A stretch of 64,000 nucleotides of DNA, taken from the NCBI RefSeq assembly GCF_000330505.1, contig NW_004443552.1, positions 67,799 to 131,798 of the forward strand, read 5' to 3'. How positions within the stretch are numbered: position 1 is the first letter of the stretch; the number at the start of each line of letters is the position of its first letter. This document shows positions 1 to 11,951 of the stretch, one piece after another. Under the pieces are notes generated by a model. It did not search any database. It was not told where the DNA came from and saw only the letters and a program-made list of their open reading frames with translations. The position numbers and the translations under genes were made by a program. The DNA comes from Entamoeba invadens IP1 (Eukaryota > Evosea > Mastigamoebida > Endamoebidae).

Positions 1-1446
1 CAAATTTGGATGCTTCATCATCTGTGTGACTGACGCCTCTTTCTCTAATTCTGCTATTTTGGCGGGGTCGTCGGACATCTTCTGAATCTCTTTCATCGCA
101 ACTGCAGTGGTTCCAAGCCATGTGCCTTTGTACACCATACCGAATGATCCGTGCCCAATCATTTGTTGCGTTTCACATCCAGTTAAGTACTTAAATTCAC
201 CATGCAATTTCATTGTAGTCGAATGTGATGAATTGTCCCTTGCAATAGCATCAACTAATTGCCGAGCAAACCCTGGCTTAAACCCAGCTTTATCTAACTC
301 ATACCTTCCTACTCTACATAACTCTTCCTTTGTTTTGTAACCCGCCTCAAAGAGTTGTTTGAGTAAGCACGTCAACTTATTGTCGGCAAGGAAAGAATAC
401 AACGAAGACTCGACTCTAACTTTAGACTCTATTTTTACTTCATCTTCAGAAACAGCCTTCATGTCCTCAAACTTGAAACTTGACGAACTCACAGAGCAGA
501 TGAGCATTCTGTGAGTGGTGTTAATACCACCAATACTCACCATAAAAGAGTTCTTGTTGTTCAATGAAAACGCCAAGACTGCATTTCCCCAAGTCTTTTC
601 TTTCAGCAAATCACTGTCTGGAGTGTACGAGAAGATACACATTTGGTTATTCATCTTCTTTGCCATATGAATGTCATTGATGGTTTCTTCTCCTTTGTTT
701 CCTCCAACAGAAACAGCAAAATCCTCATTTTTGAAATAAGCAAAGCGGAGTTCGTTCTTTGGTATCTCAAGTCGAGCAGTAGAAGCAACCCAAGACGACC
801 CACCAATGTTATATCTCTTCATCAATTGTGTCTCTGCTTTACTTGTAAATCCACCAACCACATACATATCACCACCCGCTGTAAGGAATGAGCCATGTTT
901 CTCTTGCATCAAGTCCGTCTCTTGTGCAGAGGACAAAGGGTTCAACAAGAGTCTTGGAATTTCAAGTCTGAAGAATTCTTTCGAGAAGACCTCAACATCT
1001 TTATCTCTCTTTGAACGAGTTCTTCCTCCGTATATGTATAACGAATCGCCAAACAAAACAGTTGAATGGAAGTACTTCTGGACTTTCTTCGGGAGTTTGA
1101 GGTGTGACAGTTTGTATGTAGTCACATCAAGAACGTCGATAGTGTCTATGATAGTCTCATACCGTAACCCGCCAACTATATAAATGTTCTTTTCATAATA
1201 TGTTGCAGTGTGATAACTTCTTCCTAAACTCACGTTGGATTGGTCGGGGTTCTTTCTCTCCCATGTGAGTTTAGTGAAATCAAAGACATAAACAGTGTCG
1301 TTGTACTTCTTCTCTGCCTCTACCCACCCTCCAATGAGGTACATTTTGTTCTCTCCATAACAGAGAGTATGGCCATAAATTCCAATTGGAGGAGAGTTCG
1401 GGTCGTTTGGAGCTTCTATTACACACTTTATTGGGCTTGATGCCAT
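1..1446 (-). CDS. Kelch-repeat / SAM-like / TKL-type protein kinase, 3' end cut by window edge
   Basis: An uninterrupted frame reads from ATG at 1446 to base 1, giving 482 residues with no stop, so the gene continues to the left. The first ~300 residues hold Kelch-type blades with recurring hydrophobic-GG motifs (MYLIGGW, IYIVGGL, LYIYGGR, MYVVGGF). Residues ~352-402 look like a SAM-type helical bundle (LLKQLFEAGYKTKEELCRVG). From ~415 a kinase N-lobe starts: glycine loop GHGSFGMVYKG, then VAMKEI with the lysine, an alpha-C glutamate region and MMKHPNL at the edge. This resembles the tyrosine-kinase-like (TKL) group. The propeller and SAM region probably bind partners and localise the kinase; that is inference. 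The catalytic loop lies outside the window, so activity cannot be judged. No intron is needed. Confidence 0.85.
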   Translation of the reverse strand, partial: MASSPIKCVIEAPNDPNSPPIGIYGHTLCYGENKMYLIGGWVEAEKKYNDTVYVFDFTKLTWERKNPDQSNVSLGRSYHTATYYEKNIYIVGGLRYETIIDTIDVLDVTTYKLSHLKLPKKVQKYFHSTVLFGDSLYIYGGRTRSKRDKDVEVFSKEFFRLEIPRLLLNPLSSAQETDLMQEKHGSFLTAGGDMYVVGGFTSKAETQLMKRYNIGGSSWVASTARLEIPKNELRFAYFKNEDFAVSVGGNKGEETINDIHMAKKMNNQMCIFSYTPDSDLLKEKTWGNAVLAFSLNNKNSFMVSIGGINTTHRMLICSVSSSSFKFEDMKAVSEDEVKIESKVRVESSLYSFLADNKLTCLLKQLFEAGYKTKEELCRVGRYELDKAGFKPGFARQLVDAIARDNSSHSTTMKLHGEFKYLTGCETQQMIGHGSFGMVYKGTWLGTTAVAMKEIQKMSDDPAKIAELEKEASVTQMMKHPNL

Positions 1447-1834
1447 CTTTTTGTTTTATTAAGTTCCATAGTTATAATATAATATAATAAAAGAGTAGTA
1501 AGCCTTATAATTTAGAGGTTTGACTTCCTTGGTCGCAGTTCATTCTTTTTGCACTGTGTGTATTTATTTTATTTTTATTTTGCTCTGTTTATTATACAGT
1601 TTAATTAAATAACCATTTATTATAGTTTTCGGTAGTATTCTATTTCAGACGATGCAATTCGTGTTGGGATGGAAAAACGTCCGATTTTTCAATTATTCAT
1701 TTTAATGTACTTTTCAACACTCTCAAACGGTGTGTTATCATAAGAACACTTTTTTATTATTGTATACTATACTTGATTACTACTATTGAATATAGTTTAT
1801 TTTTAATTATTATATAGTATTGTATTCAACTCAA
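1447..1834. other. Intergenic, AT-rich
   Basis: This is the 5' flank of the Kelch-kinase gene and the 3' flank of the TAP42 gene. I see AT-rich DNA only, with no open frame of coding character, no tRNA-like fold and no clear repeat. Confidence 0.6.
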
Positions 1835-2830
1835 TTATCCCATATTCAATGTATTTCCAGACCCTTTGGGATGTTGATCCTTGAACTCGTCCCAGTCTCT
1901 TTTGTCCTTCAGAGACTCGTCCGTCTCTCTATCGGAATCTTCATCGGCCGATGTCTTTTCCGGGTTTGGGTCTTTTGGTGCCAATTCAGTCCTCATTTCC
2001 TCTTTGAAGTCTTCGTCTGTCATAAGTCGTCCGTACTTGAAACGTGGGTTAAAGACATTCTTCTGTATTTCAAGACGCTCTGGCTTATACACAAATTGGT
2101 CGACGACTGATTGTTGTTTTGTTTGTTGACCAAACGCGGGTTGTTCGATAGGAGCGCCTTGTTTAGGAATAGTGAACGTTTTAAAGTCTGTTCGACTCTT
2201 CTCCGCAAGGAGGTCGTCTCTCCTTTTTGTCTCTTCGAACGTCCCATTTTTCTTCATCTTTTCAACTTCCTTCAACATATCAAATTCTTTCTGTTGGTAG
2301 TTGTAGTTATCCAATGACTCCAATATCGCAACGCGGAAGTATACTGTAAAGAACTCCCTCTCCTCCTCTTCGTCGGCAAACCCTGCCTTTCTTTTTTTCT
2401 CCAAAATCTCGAGTTTGTTCTTCGCGTCTTTGCTCTCTCGGTATCGCGAAACGCGTTGCGTCCTTGCATTCTCCGAACTCAGTTGAACGTTATTCACCAA
2501 GTCGTCCACAACACTCTTCTTCACAAACAAAAGGCGCGACATCTCGTTCAAAAATCCAATGTAATATTTTTGTGACATTTCAATCGCCTTGACTCTGTTG
2601 TCTCGAAACTTTCCGTACAACTGCGCGATAATATAATCAAGTACTAAGTACCCAATCGCAGAAGTTGATATATCGTCGAATTCCTCATTCTTTGATATTG
2701 GGTTTGTCTTCGCTTGTTTTGCTTTGTATGTATCACACACTTTCAGTGCGTCGAATACTTCTTCGTCGGAATTGCAATTCTCGGGAAGTTCAAAAACTTT
2801 GAACGGAACTGCCCAGCGGTCTTCTGACAT
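1835..2830 (-). CDS. TAP42: TAP42/alpha4 (IGBP1) family PP2A regulatory protein
   Basis: 331 residues from ATG at 2830. The family binds the catalytic subunits of PP2A, PP4 and PP6 directly and controls their stability and their link to TOR signalling in the cytosol. The N-terminal ~230 residues are charged and helical (LVLDYIIAQLYGKFRDNRVKAI, YYIGFLNEMSRLL), as expected of the TPR-like alpha4 fold. The C-terminus has the family hallmark: an acidic stretch (DEDSDRETDESLKDKRDWDEF) followed by PKGSGNTLNMG, matching the conserved GNTLN tail. The length is normal for the family. It is a single-exon gene, convergent with nothing and divergent from the RNase H2 gene at 3126. PP4 regulatory subunit 3 is also in this window (49542), probably by chance. 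Confidence 0.88.
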   Translation of the reverse strand: MSEDRWAVPFKVFELPENCNSDEEVFDALKVCDTYKAKQAKTNPISKNEEFDDISTSAIGYLVLDYIIAQLYGKFRDNRVKAIEMSQKYYIGFLNEMSRLLFVKKSVVDDLVNNVQLSSENARTQRVSRYRESKDAKNKLEILEKKRKAGFADEEEEREFFTVYFRVAILESLDNYNYQQKEFDMLKEVEKMKKNGTFEETKRRDDLLAEKSRTDFKTFTIPKQGAPIEQPAFGQQTKQQSVVDQFVYKPERLEIQKNVFNPRFKYGRLMTDEDFKEEMRTELAPKDPNPEKTSADEDSDRETDESLKDKRDWDEFKDQHPKGSGNTLNMG

Positions 2831-3125
2831 GAATGCTTTTTCCAGTTAAAGAGGTGAACTTAATTAGACTAGAATAGAGTTAATTATTTATATGTGGAAA
2901 TTGATATAAGAGCAATTTCAAATCTTGTAATCTCGTTTTTTAAACTATATTTATAGTTTCATTTATCAACAATTATAATTTCTTATTTTTTAATTAATAT
3001 TCTATTGAAAACTATTAAATGATACTAGAGTCATTGAAGTTTTTGAAACTAATTCAATATTAGTGATTTGTTATTAAAAAAATAACTATAAAGTATTATA
3101 GAACTTGTAATTTTGAAATTTATAG

Positions 3126-4048
3126 ATGGCAAAGGATTTAGACCAAATTCCAACATTCAAAGCAGTGGACACTGATGGTGAAATTACAATTGGTATTGAC
3201 GAAGCGGGGCGTGGGCCTGTTGTTGGTCCAATGGTATACACTGCTTTTTTCACGACTGACGCAGACGAGGTCAGTGATATGGGTTTCTTATTTACTATTA
3301 ACAAACTATAAAAAATACAATACAAACAACCATCTATTTATTATAATTGTATTATAAATATATTATGAAGTAACAGGAAGGATTTAAAGACTCGAAGGTA
3401 CTTAACAAAGCTCAAAGGGAGTCTTTGTATTCAGACATCCACAACAGTCCATTTTGTGGGTATTCCAGTGAAGTATTAACTCCGTCAGACATTAACAAAA
3501 AGATGTGCCAACCACTTAAAATTTCTTTGAACGAAGTTGCATTCTCTGCTGTTCGGACTATCATCTCGCGGATTTTAAACATCACCCAGAGGGGAGTTAA
3601 AGGTGTCTTTGTTGACACTGTCGGGCCTCCAGCAAAGTACAAGGCAATGATCGCACATTCGTTTCCACAAATTGATCCGGAGTGTATCACTGTGTGTTCA
3701 AAAGCAGATGCCAAATACCCGGTAGTGAGTGGAGCAAGTATAGTAGCCAAAGTGACGCGCGATGTTTGTTTGGAGCGTTGGATATTCAAAGAGACGCACA
3801 CAGAGGGGTTTAGTGGTTTTGGGTACCCAACCGATTTAGTTACTATCAATTGGATGAAAGAGTCGTACGACCCGGTCTTCGGCTATCCAAACTTCGTCAG
3901 ATTTGGATGGGAGACGTCCAAAAGAATAGTTGAAAAGAAGTACCCGATACACACTCCTGTTCATTACAAAGAGTCTGGCGTCTGTCTCGGCAGAATACGG
4001 AGTAAATATTTAGCCAAGAAGTGTATCGGTGATGTCCCGGTGTGGTGA
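3126..4048 (+). CDS. RNASEH2A: Ribonuclease H2 catalytic subunit A, two exons
   Basis: Hydrolyses RNA in RNA:DNA hybrids and removes ribonucleotides misincorporated into DNA. Exon 1 (3126-3282) contains GIDEAGRGPVVGPMVY with the first two catalytic acids (D, E). Exon 2 (3381-4048) carries DSK, VDTVGPP and ASIVAKVTRD, which supply the remaining catalytic aspartates, so all four acidic positions are present. I place the intron at 3283-3380 (GTTTCT...GAAG) because it restores MGFKDSKVL across the junction, as expected in the family. An alternative splice from 3270 (GTCAGT) to after CAG at 3376 also keeps frame but gives an atypical 5' site. The product is about 274 residues, normal for eukaryotic H2A. 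Partner subunits B and C are not in the window. Confidence 0.9.
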
Positions 4049-4125
4049 TTCTAAGAGTCTCTTTTGTATAGTTCATTTATGATTATTTTATTATAATTTT
4101 ATGGTAAACAGAATTTTCAAAATAC

Positions 4126-7100
4126 TCAGTCAGATGATGATTTGTTCAAGAGAGTCTTTTCAACGATGTGGCAATCAACGGGCATAGGACTATTAATAGG
4201 TTTCAAGTCGACAAGGTTCGAATGGTCTGATGATGACGTGTCACTTTTTTCAACTGTATTTTCCTTTTCCACCAAAGCCAGAGTCTCTGTATGTTCTTGG
4301 TGAGCTTCATCTTTATGTTCTGTGTTCTTCAGAGTCTCTGCAATAGAAGTTTCTCCTTTAGCGAGTCTTGTAAGTTCGTCTGGGCAGCCTGATTGTTGGA
4401 CTAAATTGTTGAAAATAGTTGTAGTGTTATTAATCAAATTGATTGGAGTGTCCATTTCCATCAAGTGGCCATCATCGAAGACCATTACTTTATTTGAGTC
4501 CATAATAGAATGAAGGCGGTGTGCTATAGTTAACACCGTGCATTGTGTGAAATTCTTTCTGACCATTTCTTGAATCATAATGTCCGTCTGGATATCAATA
4601 GATGCAGTCGCCTCGTCCATAATTAAGATCTTTGCACCTCTTAATAGCGCCCTTGCCATACATAACATCTGTCGCTCTCCCAATGAGAAGTTCTCACCAT
4701 TCTCCGTGACTTGGTAGTCCAAGTCCTTTTCAAATTTGACTAATTGTAACACACGTTTCATCTCTTCATCACTTTTCATGTGTGTTGGGTCCAAGTTGTC
4801 TCTTATGTTACCAGAGAACATCGTAGCTTCTTGTGGCAATATACACATCCGACTTCGTAATATTTCAAGCGGAACTGTTGTGGTGTCTATTCCATCCACT
4901 TTAATACACCCACCGGCAGGTTCTTCAATTCTAAAAAGTCCAGCCATCATCGTAGATTTGCCAGAACCAGTTCGTCCAACCACACCAATCTTCTCTTTGT
5001 CATGAATGACAGCAGAGACTCCCTTCAGAACCAATGGAAGACCTTCTCTGTATTTGAACTGATAGTTGTCTAACTCGATTTTGCCTTGTACTGGCCAGTT
5101 GTCTGGTGGTATTGTGTACTTCGCCTTCTTCTCTTTAGTATCTTCAACTGGAGTATCTCGCAAGACCAACACTCGTTCAACAGACTGCATCACAATTTCG
5201 ACTTCTAAGACGTTCTGTGAAAAGACTGTAATGAACCCCCCAAGTGTAGCTATGTTCATAAGAGCAACACCAGCAACACCAGAATCTATGCTGTCTTCCA
5301 CTTTCATTATCACTATCCCAGTCACAGTGGCTACAGCTAAAATAATACCTAACCAGTCCAATCGTTGTGAATACCAACCTATTCTATTAATAACTTGTTA
5401 TCTATTTATAAAGTACCAACAAACTTTTGGCCATTTGTAATGTGTAATAAGAAAGGGTATTGTTCTTCATCTTCTTAATTATGGCTTCTAAAAAGGTCGG
5501 AGCCCCACCATATGTCCTCACGGTCGAAAGACCAAGGAGAGTCTGATCAAAATGAATGAACATTGGCGATCGCGTTATACCTTCCAATCTCTGCATTTCA
5601 ATGGACGACCTCACAAAATACTTATGGAAACACATGAAAGCGACCAAAATGAAAACCACCACAATAATGAGGTAATAGGAACACGTGCAAATGACTACAA
5701 ATATCGCAATTAAGTCACAAGTCTGTCCGAAGAACTGTTCATATTGTTGTGGAAGTCTTGAATCGACAAATCTCAAGTCTCTTGAGAAGTAGTTCAACAG
5801 TCTTCCAAGTGGCGTGACATCGAAGAACGAAAGTAACGTCCCAAACAGATTCTTAACCATCATCTTATGTAATCCATTTGCACACAACAAGCCATAAAGT
5901 GAGATGCATACCATAGATATGAAGATTGAAAGGATACCAACACCTAATGCAATGTCACTTGCATAGAACCAATAAGTATCCCCTTGTGGGTGTTCCTCAT
6001 CTATTTGATTCGTCCACCATGTAAGGAAAAGGTTATAACAGATACGAGTACCACACCTTAATATAAATGGAACTATTAAGAGGAAGAGCCAGAAGAAGCC
6101 ACCAGCACTGAAGTATCTGAAATATGTACTCCATGCAACACCACCTACACTTCTTTTCTCTTCAATCACTTCAGTCGCTACAACATCTTGTGGGACCGTT
6201 TCCGTGTCTTCCTTCTTCTTATTTTCTTTCTTCTTTGTCACTGTCTTGACTATTTCAGCCGCAGAGATGTTGGAATTCCTCAACTCGTCTATTGTACCAT
6301 TGAACGCTATTTTCTTGTCTTCGATGACAATGATTCGATCAGCTTTATCAATGAAATAAGTCTGATTGGTGACTATAATCCGTGTCTTGCCAGATAACAA
6401 CCCTTCCATGGCATTCTCAAAGATGAAACTGCCAACTTGGAAGTCGACTGCACTTAATGGGTCATCAAACATAACAATATCCTTTGCGTTATATAAAGCC
6501 CGCGCTATGGATATCCTCTGTCGCTGTCCTCCTGACAAGTTGGACCCTCTCTCGGCAACTTCATATAAATCGCCCCCTCTTAAGATCTGTAAGTCACGAT
6601 TTAAACAAGCACATGTGCACGCTTTATTGTATCGAGTGCGGTCAAATTTATCTAAAAAGATGATATTCTCTCTTACTGTGGTATTCATCATCCAAGCAGT
6701 TTGACTCGCATAAGTCAATTCCCCAGATACTTTGGTCTCCCCCTCTTTCAGCTCCAATTCTCCCAAAATCGACATTAATAAAGATGACTTCCCGGACCCT
6801 ACACTGCCTAAAACACAGACTAATTCACCCTTTTTGATCTTCAAATTGTCACAGGAAAATGCAGTCTCCCCATTGGGAAACACGTAGCGGACATCTTTCA
6901 TATCGACCGCATAATCAGTCTGAGTGGTGGTCGAACGGTCTTGTTTCTGCAATTCGGGAGTCAAAAAGAATTCCTCCATACGCCCAATGGACACCTTGAA
7001 CATCGACACCGATGATATGAAATATCCAAAATTCATGAATGGGACTCTGATACAATTGAAGTAAGCTATACACGCAAAGACAGTGCCTACATCAAGTTTC

Positions 7101-8206
7101 TTTTTCAACAAAATGAGTACCAAGTAGAGTACAAAAGCCATTAAAGAAGTTAACTCAAGCATCATAGTCACCAACGACGCTCTTGCAGTGTTAGTCCCGA
7201 CCATAGCGAAAAGCTCTTTATTTCGCAATTTGTGAAGTCGAGAATTTAACGGCTTTTCCCAAGCATTATATTTGATGAATTTGATGCTCCTAAGTATTTC
7301 ACCTAAGAAATTGAGTCGATTGTCTGTGGCATGTTGTGTCAAGTTGAAGAAGAACCCAATGAACCTCCCAGATATCATATTGATAACTACAAAGAGTAGA
7401 CAGACTCCTATTGGAATCAATGCCCAATATGTTATTAACACTAATAATATAATACACACAATGAGAAAGAGAAGAGGTGCAGTCCCCCCACTTATCACTA
7501 AAGGCAATTGCTCGACAAATAACATTGCATCGTTTGACATTAAATTCACTAACTTCCCCGTCTCTTCGATCGAAGCAGAATTCAGTTTTAAGGACTTTGC
7601 ATAGATCATGGCAATCAACCCATTTCTGAGGCGAAGTGACAACACAAACATCCACTTGATTGACATCTGGAAACAAAAGGAGGTGATCACTTGAAGTGCA
7701 GCTATTCCAAGTAAATATAAGACACCCACATATGTCTTTGGGTTTTCTTCAGAAACCCACCGTGTCATGAATTGGATAAGTACTGGCATGATCAATGTCG
7801 ACAACTGTGAGATGAACATTGCTAAAATACATAATAGTAATTGTTTCCACTCCATTCGGAATAAAGCTCGTAACAGTGATGGACTCTTCGGATGTTTCAA
7901 CATCTCAGTCTCCCAACATTTCGTGAACTTCTCGTGTGTTTTCTCTATATTTAGAGTCGACGGAATTTGTCCAATTTCTTTCACATTCAAAGACCCTTTG
8001 CGACCTTTACTAATATACTTGGGAGCGCGTTGCATTAATAAAATCTGACAACAATTGGGATGCTTCTTGTAGATTGGTTCTATCTCTTCTTCTTTGTATC
8101 CTTCATCAACTTCTACCACTTGCATCTCGACTTCGCTTGGTGAAGGAGAAGTAGATGATGAGTGAGAAATCGCTGAGGGCACAGGAGATTCAGTTTGTAT
8201 TTGCAT
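4126..8206 (-). CDS. ABCC (MRP-type) ABC transporter, full-size, two exons
   Basis: ATP-driven membrane exporter of the multidrug-resistance-protein family, about 1344 residues. ATG is at 8206; a GTG 24 bases upstream is in frame but unlikely to be used. Exon 1 is 8206-5425 and exon 2 is 5378-4126. The 46-base intron (5424-5379, GTTTGT...AATAG) joins ...QMAKS to WYSQRLDWLG, matching the family NRW..RLD region. Order: cytosolic N-terminus, TMD1, NBD1 (Walker A GSVGSGKSS ~467, signature LSGGQRQR ~560, Walker B IVMFDDPLSAVD), TMD2, NBD2 (GRTGSGKST ~1067, signature FSLGERQ ~1156, ILIMDEATASID). NBD1 has D after Walker B and NBD2 has E, the usual ABCC asymmetry. There is no extra N-terminal TMD0. 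A charged ~80-residue tail follows NBD2. The substrate is not predictable. Confidence 0.93.
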
Positions 8207-9330
8207 TGATTGAATGAAGGAAACAAACACAGTCTTTATATTATTGAAAAAAAACAGAGTTTTCTACTCGAAGAGCTGGCTGCTTTTTTTTGTTCGTTCA
8301 AAATTTTGGCAATAAAAGTTGCTTGAGTTTCTATTAGGGACGATTTACACACTTTTAATGGATTGTATTGGGATAAAAAGTCGGAGCAATTAAAATAGAA
8401 AAAGTAATTACAATATTTTGTTTTCATTTTAAATTTAATTAATTTATTTTATTATTATTATTTGGAAAGCATTTCTAATTTTTGCCGTTGGATTCTGAAA
8501 AATAACATTGACTATTGAAAAATTATGCTTTTTGGTTATTAACACTTCATTATAGTAAATCGTTAATATTATTTACTAAAGTCATAAATTATAATCAAAC
8601 AATAGAATAGTTATTAAATGATAATATTTACTTAATTTCAAACTTATAATAATTAAATAGTTTCATTATAAATATAATATTTATAATTAAATCAATAAGA
8701 TAATTTTAATACAATTGAAAAAAGTTATTATTATATTAATTTGGTAAAATTATAATAAAATTTATTTATTTATACTTGAATTGAACAAACTTTAATTATA
8801 TTAAAAACAAACTAAAAATTTAGAATTATAATAGTAGGAAGCCACAACAATACTAAAAAAATATGAACTATTTCAAATAATTGAATAATGACAAATGGTA
8901 TAAAATTATTTGTTATTAAGTTCCAAATGAAAGATACAATAGGCACCAATATTTTAGTTGTTAATTTTATGTTTAAAAAATGGAAAATACTATATTTGAT
9001 ACTTTAAATCAACTAGATATATAAATATAATTTATTTGTTGTAATATTTTTGCTCATTTTTTAAAACTTTTGATAACTTTTTATGGTTAAATTTATACAT
9101 CGAAAATCAATTTAACCATTTAATTTACTTTATAATTGTTTTTTCCAATAATACAATTTCCATAAAAAAAACTATACTTATAATCTATTTTGTTATTCTT
9201 TTTATAGTATTTGAGACAGTTTTTTAAAGTCAATTGTTTAGTAAAAAATAGAAATAAGTAGTAATAATAAAAAAATACTTTTGATTTAGAACAAACTTAC
9301 TAAACTGGAAATTCAGTTTAACCAATAACA
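8207..9330. other. Intergenic, very AT-rich
   Basis: About 1.1 kb separating the divergently transcribed ABCC and RasGEF-like genes. It is dominated by A/T homopolymer runs and short AT words. I see no coding frame, RNA gene or clear inverted repeat. The right end carries the putative core promoter of the next gene. Confidence 0.6.
9289..9315 (+). promoter_or_regulatory. GAAC box and AAATTCA initiator-like element
   Basis: GAAC lies at 9289-9292 and AAATTCA at 9309-9315, 16 bases before the ATG at 9331. Entamoeba core promoters are known to combine a TATA-like element, GAAC and an initiator near AAAAATTCA. The placement supports using the short first exon of the downstream gene. Motif matches are by eye. 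Confidence 0.4.
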
Positions 9331-11522
9331 ATGAGAAAATCGACATCAATGGCACCCGTTTCGACACCAGTTTGTGTTTTCATCCTCGGTGGTTTCTATG
9401 AACTTTGTTTTTTTTCAAATCGGTTTATTTTGAACTGATACATTTATTTATAAAAAAGAGCGCGTTTGACAAAAAGGTTTTGGCAAAAGAGATCGTTATG
9501 TCGCTTGATGAGATCAAAAAGGACGATCTGTTTCCTTCGCACATGTCGATGGATGATTTGTCCAACAAAGTGCTTCCAGTCAGTTTGTCTTTCCTTCCAT
9601 TTTCCTGCCTTAAATACTAAAAGTGACAACTTGTGATTTTGATGTTTGGAATAACCGAACATTTGAAGCTATAAAAATTTGGAAACCCAATTAAAAATAG
9701 AAAGTTACAAACAGTCAACCAGGTGTATTCCCGACTCGTCGGTCTCACACACCAGTATGTCCTGATGGAGGATCCACAACTTGCAAACAATAAAGGGCGT
9801 TGGATCATACTCACAGAAAAGTGCATTAAGTACTTGAGACAGGTTATTGTCGCGTACTGTAAAGAGTACTGTGCAAGCGGACAGTCAAAAAGTGGAATTG
9901 ACATCGCTCTGTTTCGACTAAACTATGTTATCTACCTCTTTTCAATTGTGGAGTCATCAATGAAGGTCCCACCACCCATCGAAGTGAAGGAAAATGACGA
10001 GAAAGACGGGCTTTCTTTCAAACGGTTTGATAAAATAATCGATTCCTTCAGCAGAGCGTTGAACTATCTTCAATCTTCAGACAAAAAGAAAGTGGTCAAG
10101 GCAGCGGACTTTTTTAAAAAAATTGACACGGATGTCTTTACTTACATCCCAAAGAAAAAGTCGGAAATGAAAGAAAAAGAAAAACCAATACGAGTGACCA
10201 ATTCTTACATTAAAGAGCTTTTCAATTTCAGGGAGCTTTTGAAAGCACAACTTGAACTGACGTACCACAGAGACATCTCAAAGGACGAGGCTGGTGTGAA
10301 TTACAACAACTTGCTTATTGAGGGATATTGTATAACGTTCCCATTCAAAAACAAACGACTTGTCTCCGCTGATGTCATCAGCGAGCTCTTTTTCTCGCTT
10401 TTTGATTGTCAGACGGACGAGCAATACAAGGCATACCCAAGCGATCCATCAGAGATCAGTCAGACCTTGATGAACCTGATCTTTTTCTGGTACCAGAACT
10501 ATAATGAAGACTTCAGGTCAGTGTTTTGTGAAAACATAGTGAAGTGGATGAACAGGTACAGCGTTCTTGTTTTTGACCTCGAGTGCATCAACACTGCGGC
10601 TGCGACAAAAAAGATGGAAATGCAGAGCAATAAAGAGAAACAGAAAAAAGTGCAGGCAAAGAAAATACGACTTGCGTACATCAACGAAAACATCGTCGCA
10701 GATATATTGACTGAAATTGACGCGGAAATGCTATTTAATGTGCCATTCAGCTCGTATTTGGTCGATACAGAACAACTCAACAAGACGACGTCCGCATTCG
10801 AGAGAGGGAAGATGGACTTCGATGTCCGAATTGCGAAATATACCGCGTTTGTGAAGAAGATGATCGGTGTCGATGTGAACGAGGCGTACCAGTTCTTTAC
10901 AACATTGTGCAACTCGTTGGTGTATCGGTGCCACAACTACTTTGCGGCATTCACGATTTACTCACAGCTCCAGAAAAACTTGGATGAGCAGAGCGAGACC
11001 GGGCCCAAGTTCAAGTTGTCTTCTCTTGAAAAGAACGTTTTGGACCAATACAACAACCTCAAAAAGAGTTTCCCTGAGTGTGCTAATCCTGGGAACAGCT
11101 CGAATTATGAAGTTGTCAAAAAACTTGGTGGTGCGTTTATTGCACACCCCGAGTTGATGAGGACTATTGGCACTGATCTGATGAAAAAAGCGCTCACCGT
11201 TTCGATGAAATACGAATTTGATGTTAACAGTGTCAATGGGTTGAACGCGTTTGCGGTTGTTTTTGAGGAAAGCCAGATCCATTACATGCAAGAGCCAAAG
11301 ACAAGAGCCGAGTCACTGCGGCCAGTTCTCGGGTACGATCTGTTGCAGTACCTGGATGTTTTACCTGTCACTCCCGAGGATGAACAAAAACTCACTGCAT
11401 ACGACAAACCAACCAAAACAGCAACAAAGAGGTGCAAGCGGGCTGAGATCATCAGGCTCAGAAAAGAAGTGGCCAAACAGAATGCAGAAAAGCTCCTCGC
11501 CAAAACCCCCAAAATCAAATGA
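9331..11522 (+). CDS. Probable Ras guanine nucleotide exchange factor (RasGEF_N + CDC25-like), three exons
   Basis: Proposed exons are 9331-9369, 9459-9582 and 9715-11522; both introns start with GTTTGT, and the second one ends ACAG. The spliced N-terminus reads MRKSTSMAPVSTP/SAFDKKV...NKVLPV/INQVYSRL. If exon 1 is not used, translation could start at ATG 9498. The large exon contains a region like the RasGEF N-terminal domain (QTLMNLIFFWYQNYNEDFR, about residues 280-350) and then a helical domain resembling a divergent CDC25 fold (MLFNVPFSSYLVDTEQLNK..., NSLVYRCHNYFAAFTIYSQLQ). The family activates small GTPases of the Ras/Rap type at membranes. The C-terminal ~40 residues are basic. Similarity is weak, so a different helical regulator remains possible. 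Confidence is good that it is a gene and moderate for the function. Confidence 0.55.
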
Positions 11523-11951
11523 TTTCTTCCATAGTTTTTTACACGTGCAACACGCCATTTTCGACGTGAACTCAAATTGTTAGAAAGCAAAGATAACGTT
11601 TTTTGCACAATAATCCACATTTTTCAGAAGTGGAATTGAGTGCTTCTAGCACTTAAAGTCTTTAACGTGTTAAACACCAAGAACAGGATCAAGAAAATAA
11701 ACTATACCAACTGGTAAATATATTATAAAAAATAGGAAATCAAAAGCCCACAATTCTAGGGATACTATGTTCAAGATGGTCAAGAAATCAGGAAAAAGAA
11801 AAGAAGGAAAAAGGCATTACAAAACGGTGCAGTTAAATGAAAAAAAGCGGGAGAAGAGGTTGTAACTCCAAATAAATAATAAAAGAAGAAATGAAACCCT
11901 CAGGTTTAAAGAAAAAACGAATGGAAGCTTGAACTGTAAAGAGAGTCCTCA
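11523..11951. other. Intergenic with one small basic ORF
   Basis: 3' flank of the RasGEF-like gene and 5' flank of the La-motif gene. Apart from a 32-codon ORF at 11767-11865, described separately, I see no features. Confidence 0.5.
11767..11865 (+). CDS. Small basic ORF (32 aa), possible uORF
   Basis: ATG at 11767 opens a 32-residue, strongly basic frame (MFKMVKKSGKRKEGKRHYK...) ending at TAA 11863-11865, 86 bases before the start of the La-motif gene. It is less AT-rich than its surroundings. It could be an upstream ORF in the leader of the next gene, an unspliced exon or chance. I recognise no family. Confidence 0.2.
   Translation: MFKMVKKSGKRKEGKRHYKTVQLNEKKREKRL

Noticed and set aside
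107..1440. Several plus-strand open frames
   Set aside because: They are antisense shadows of the minus-strand Kelch/kinase gene, which has recognisable domains throughout.
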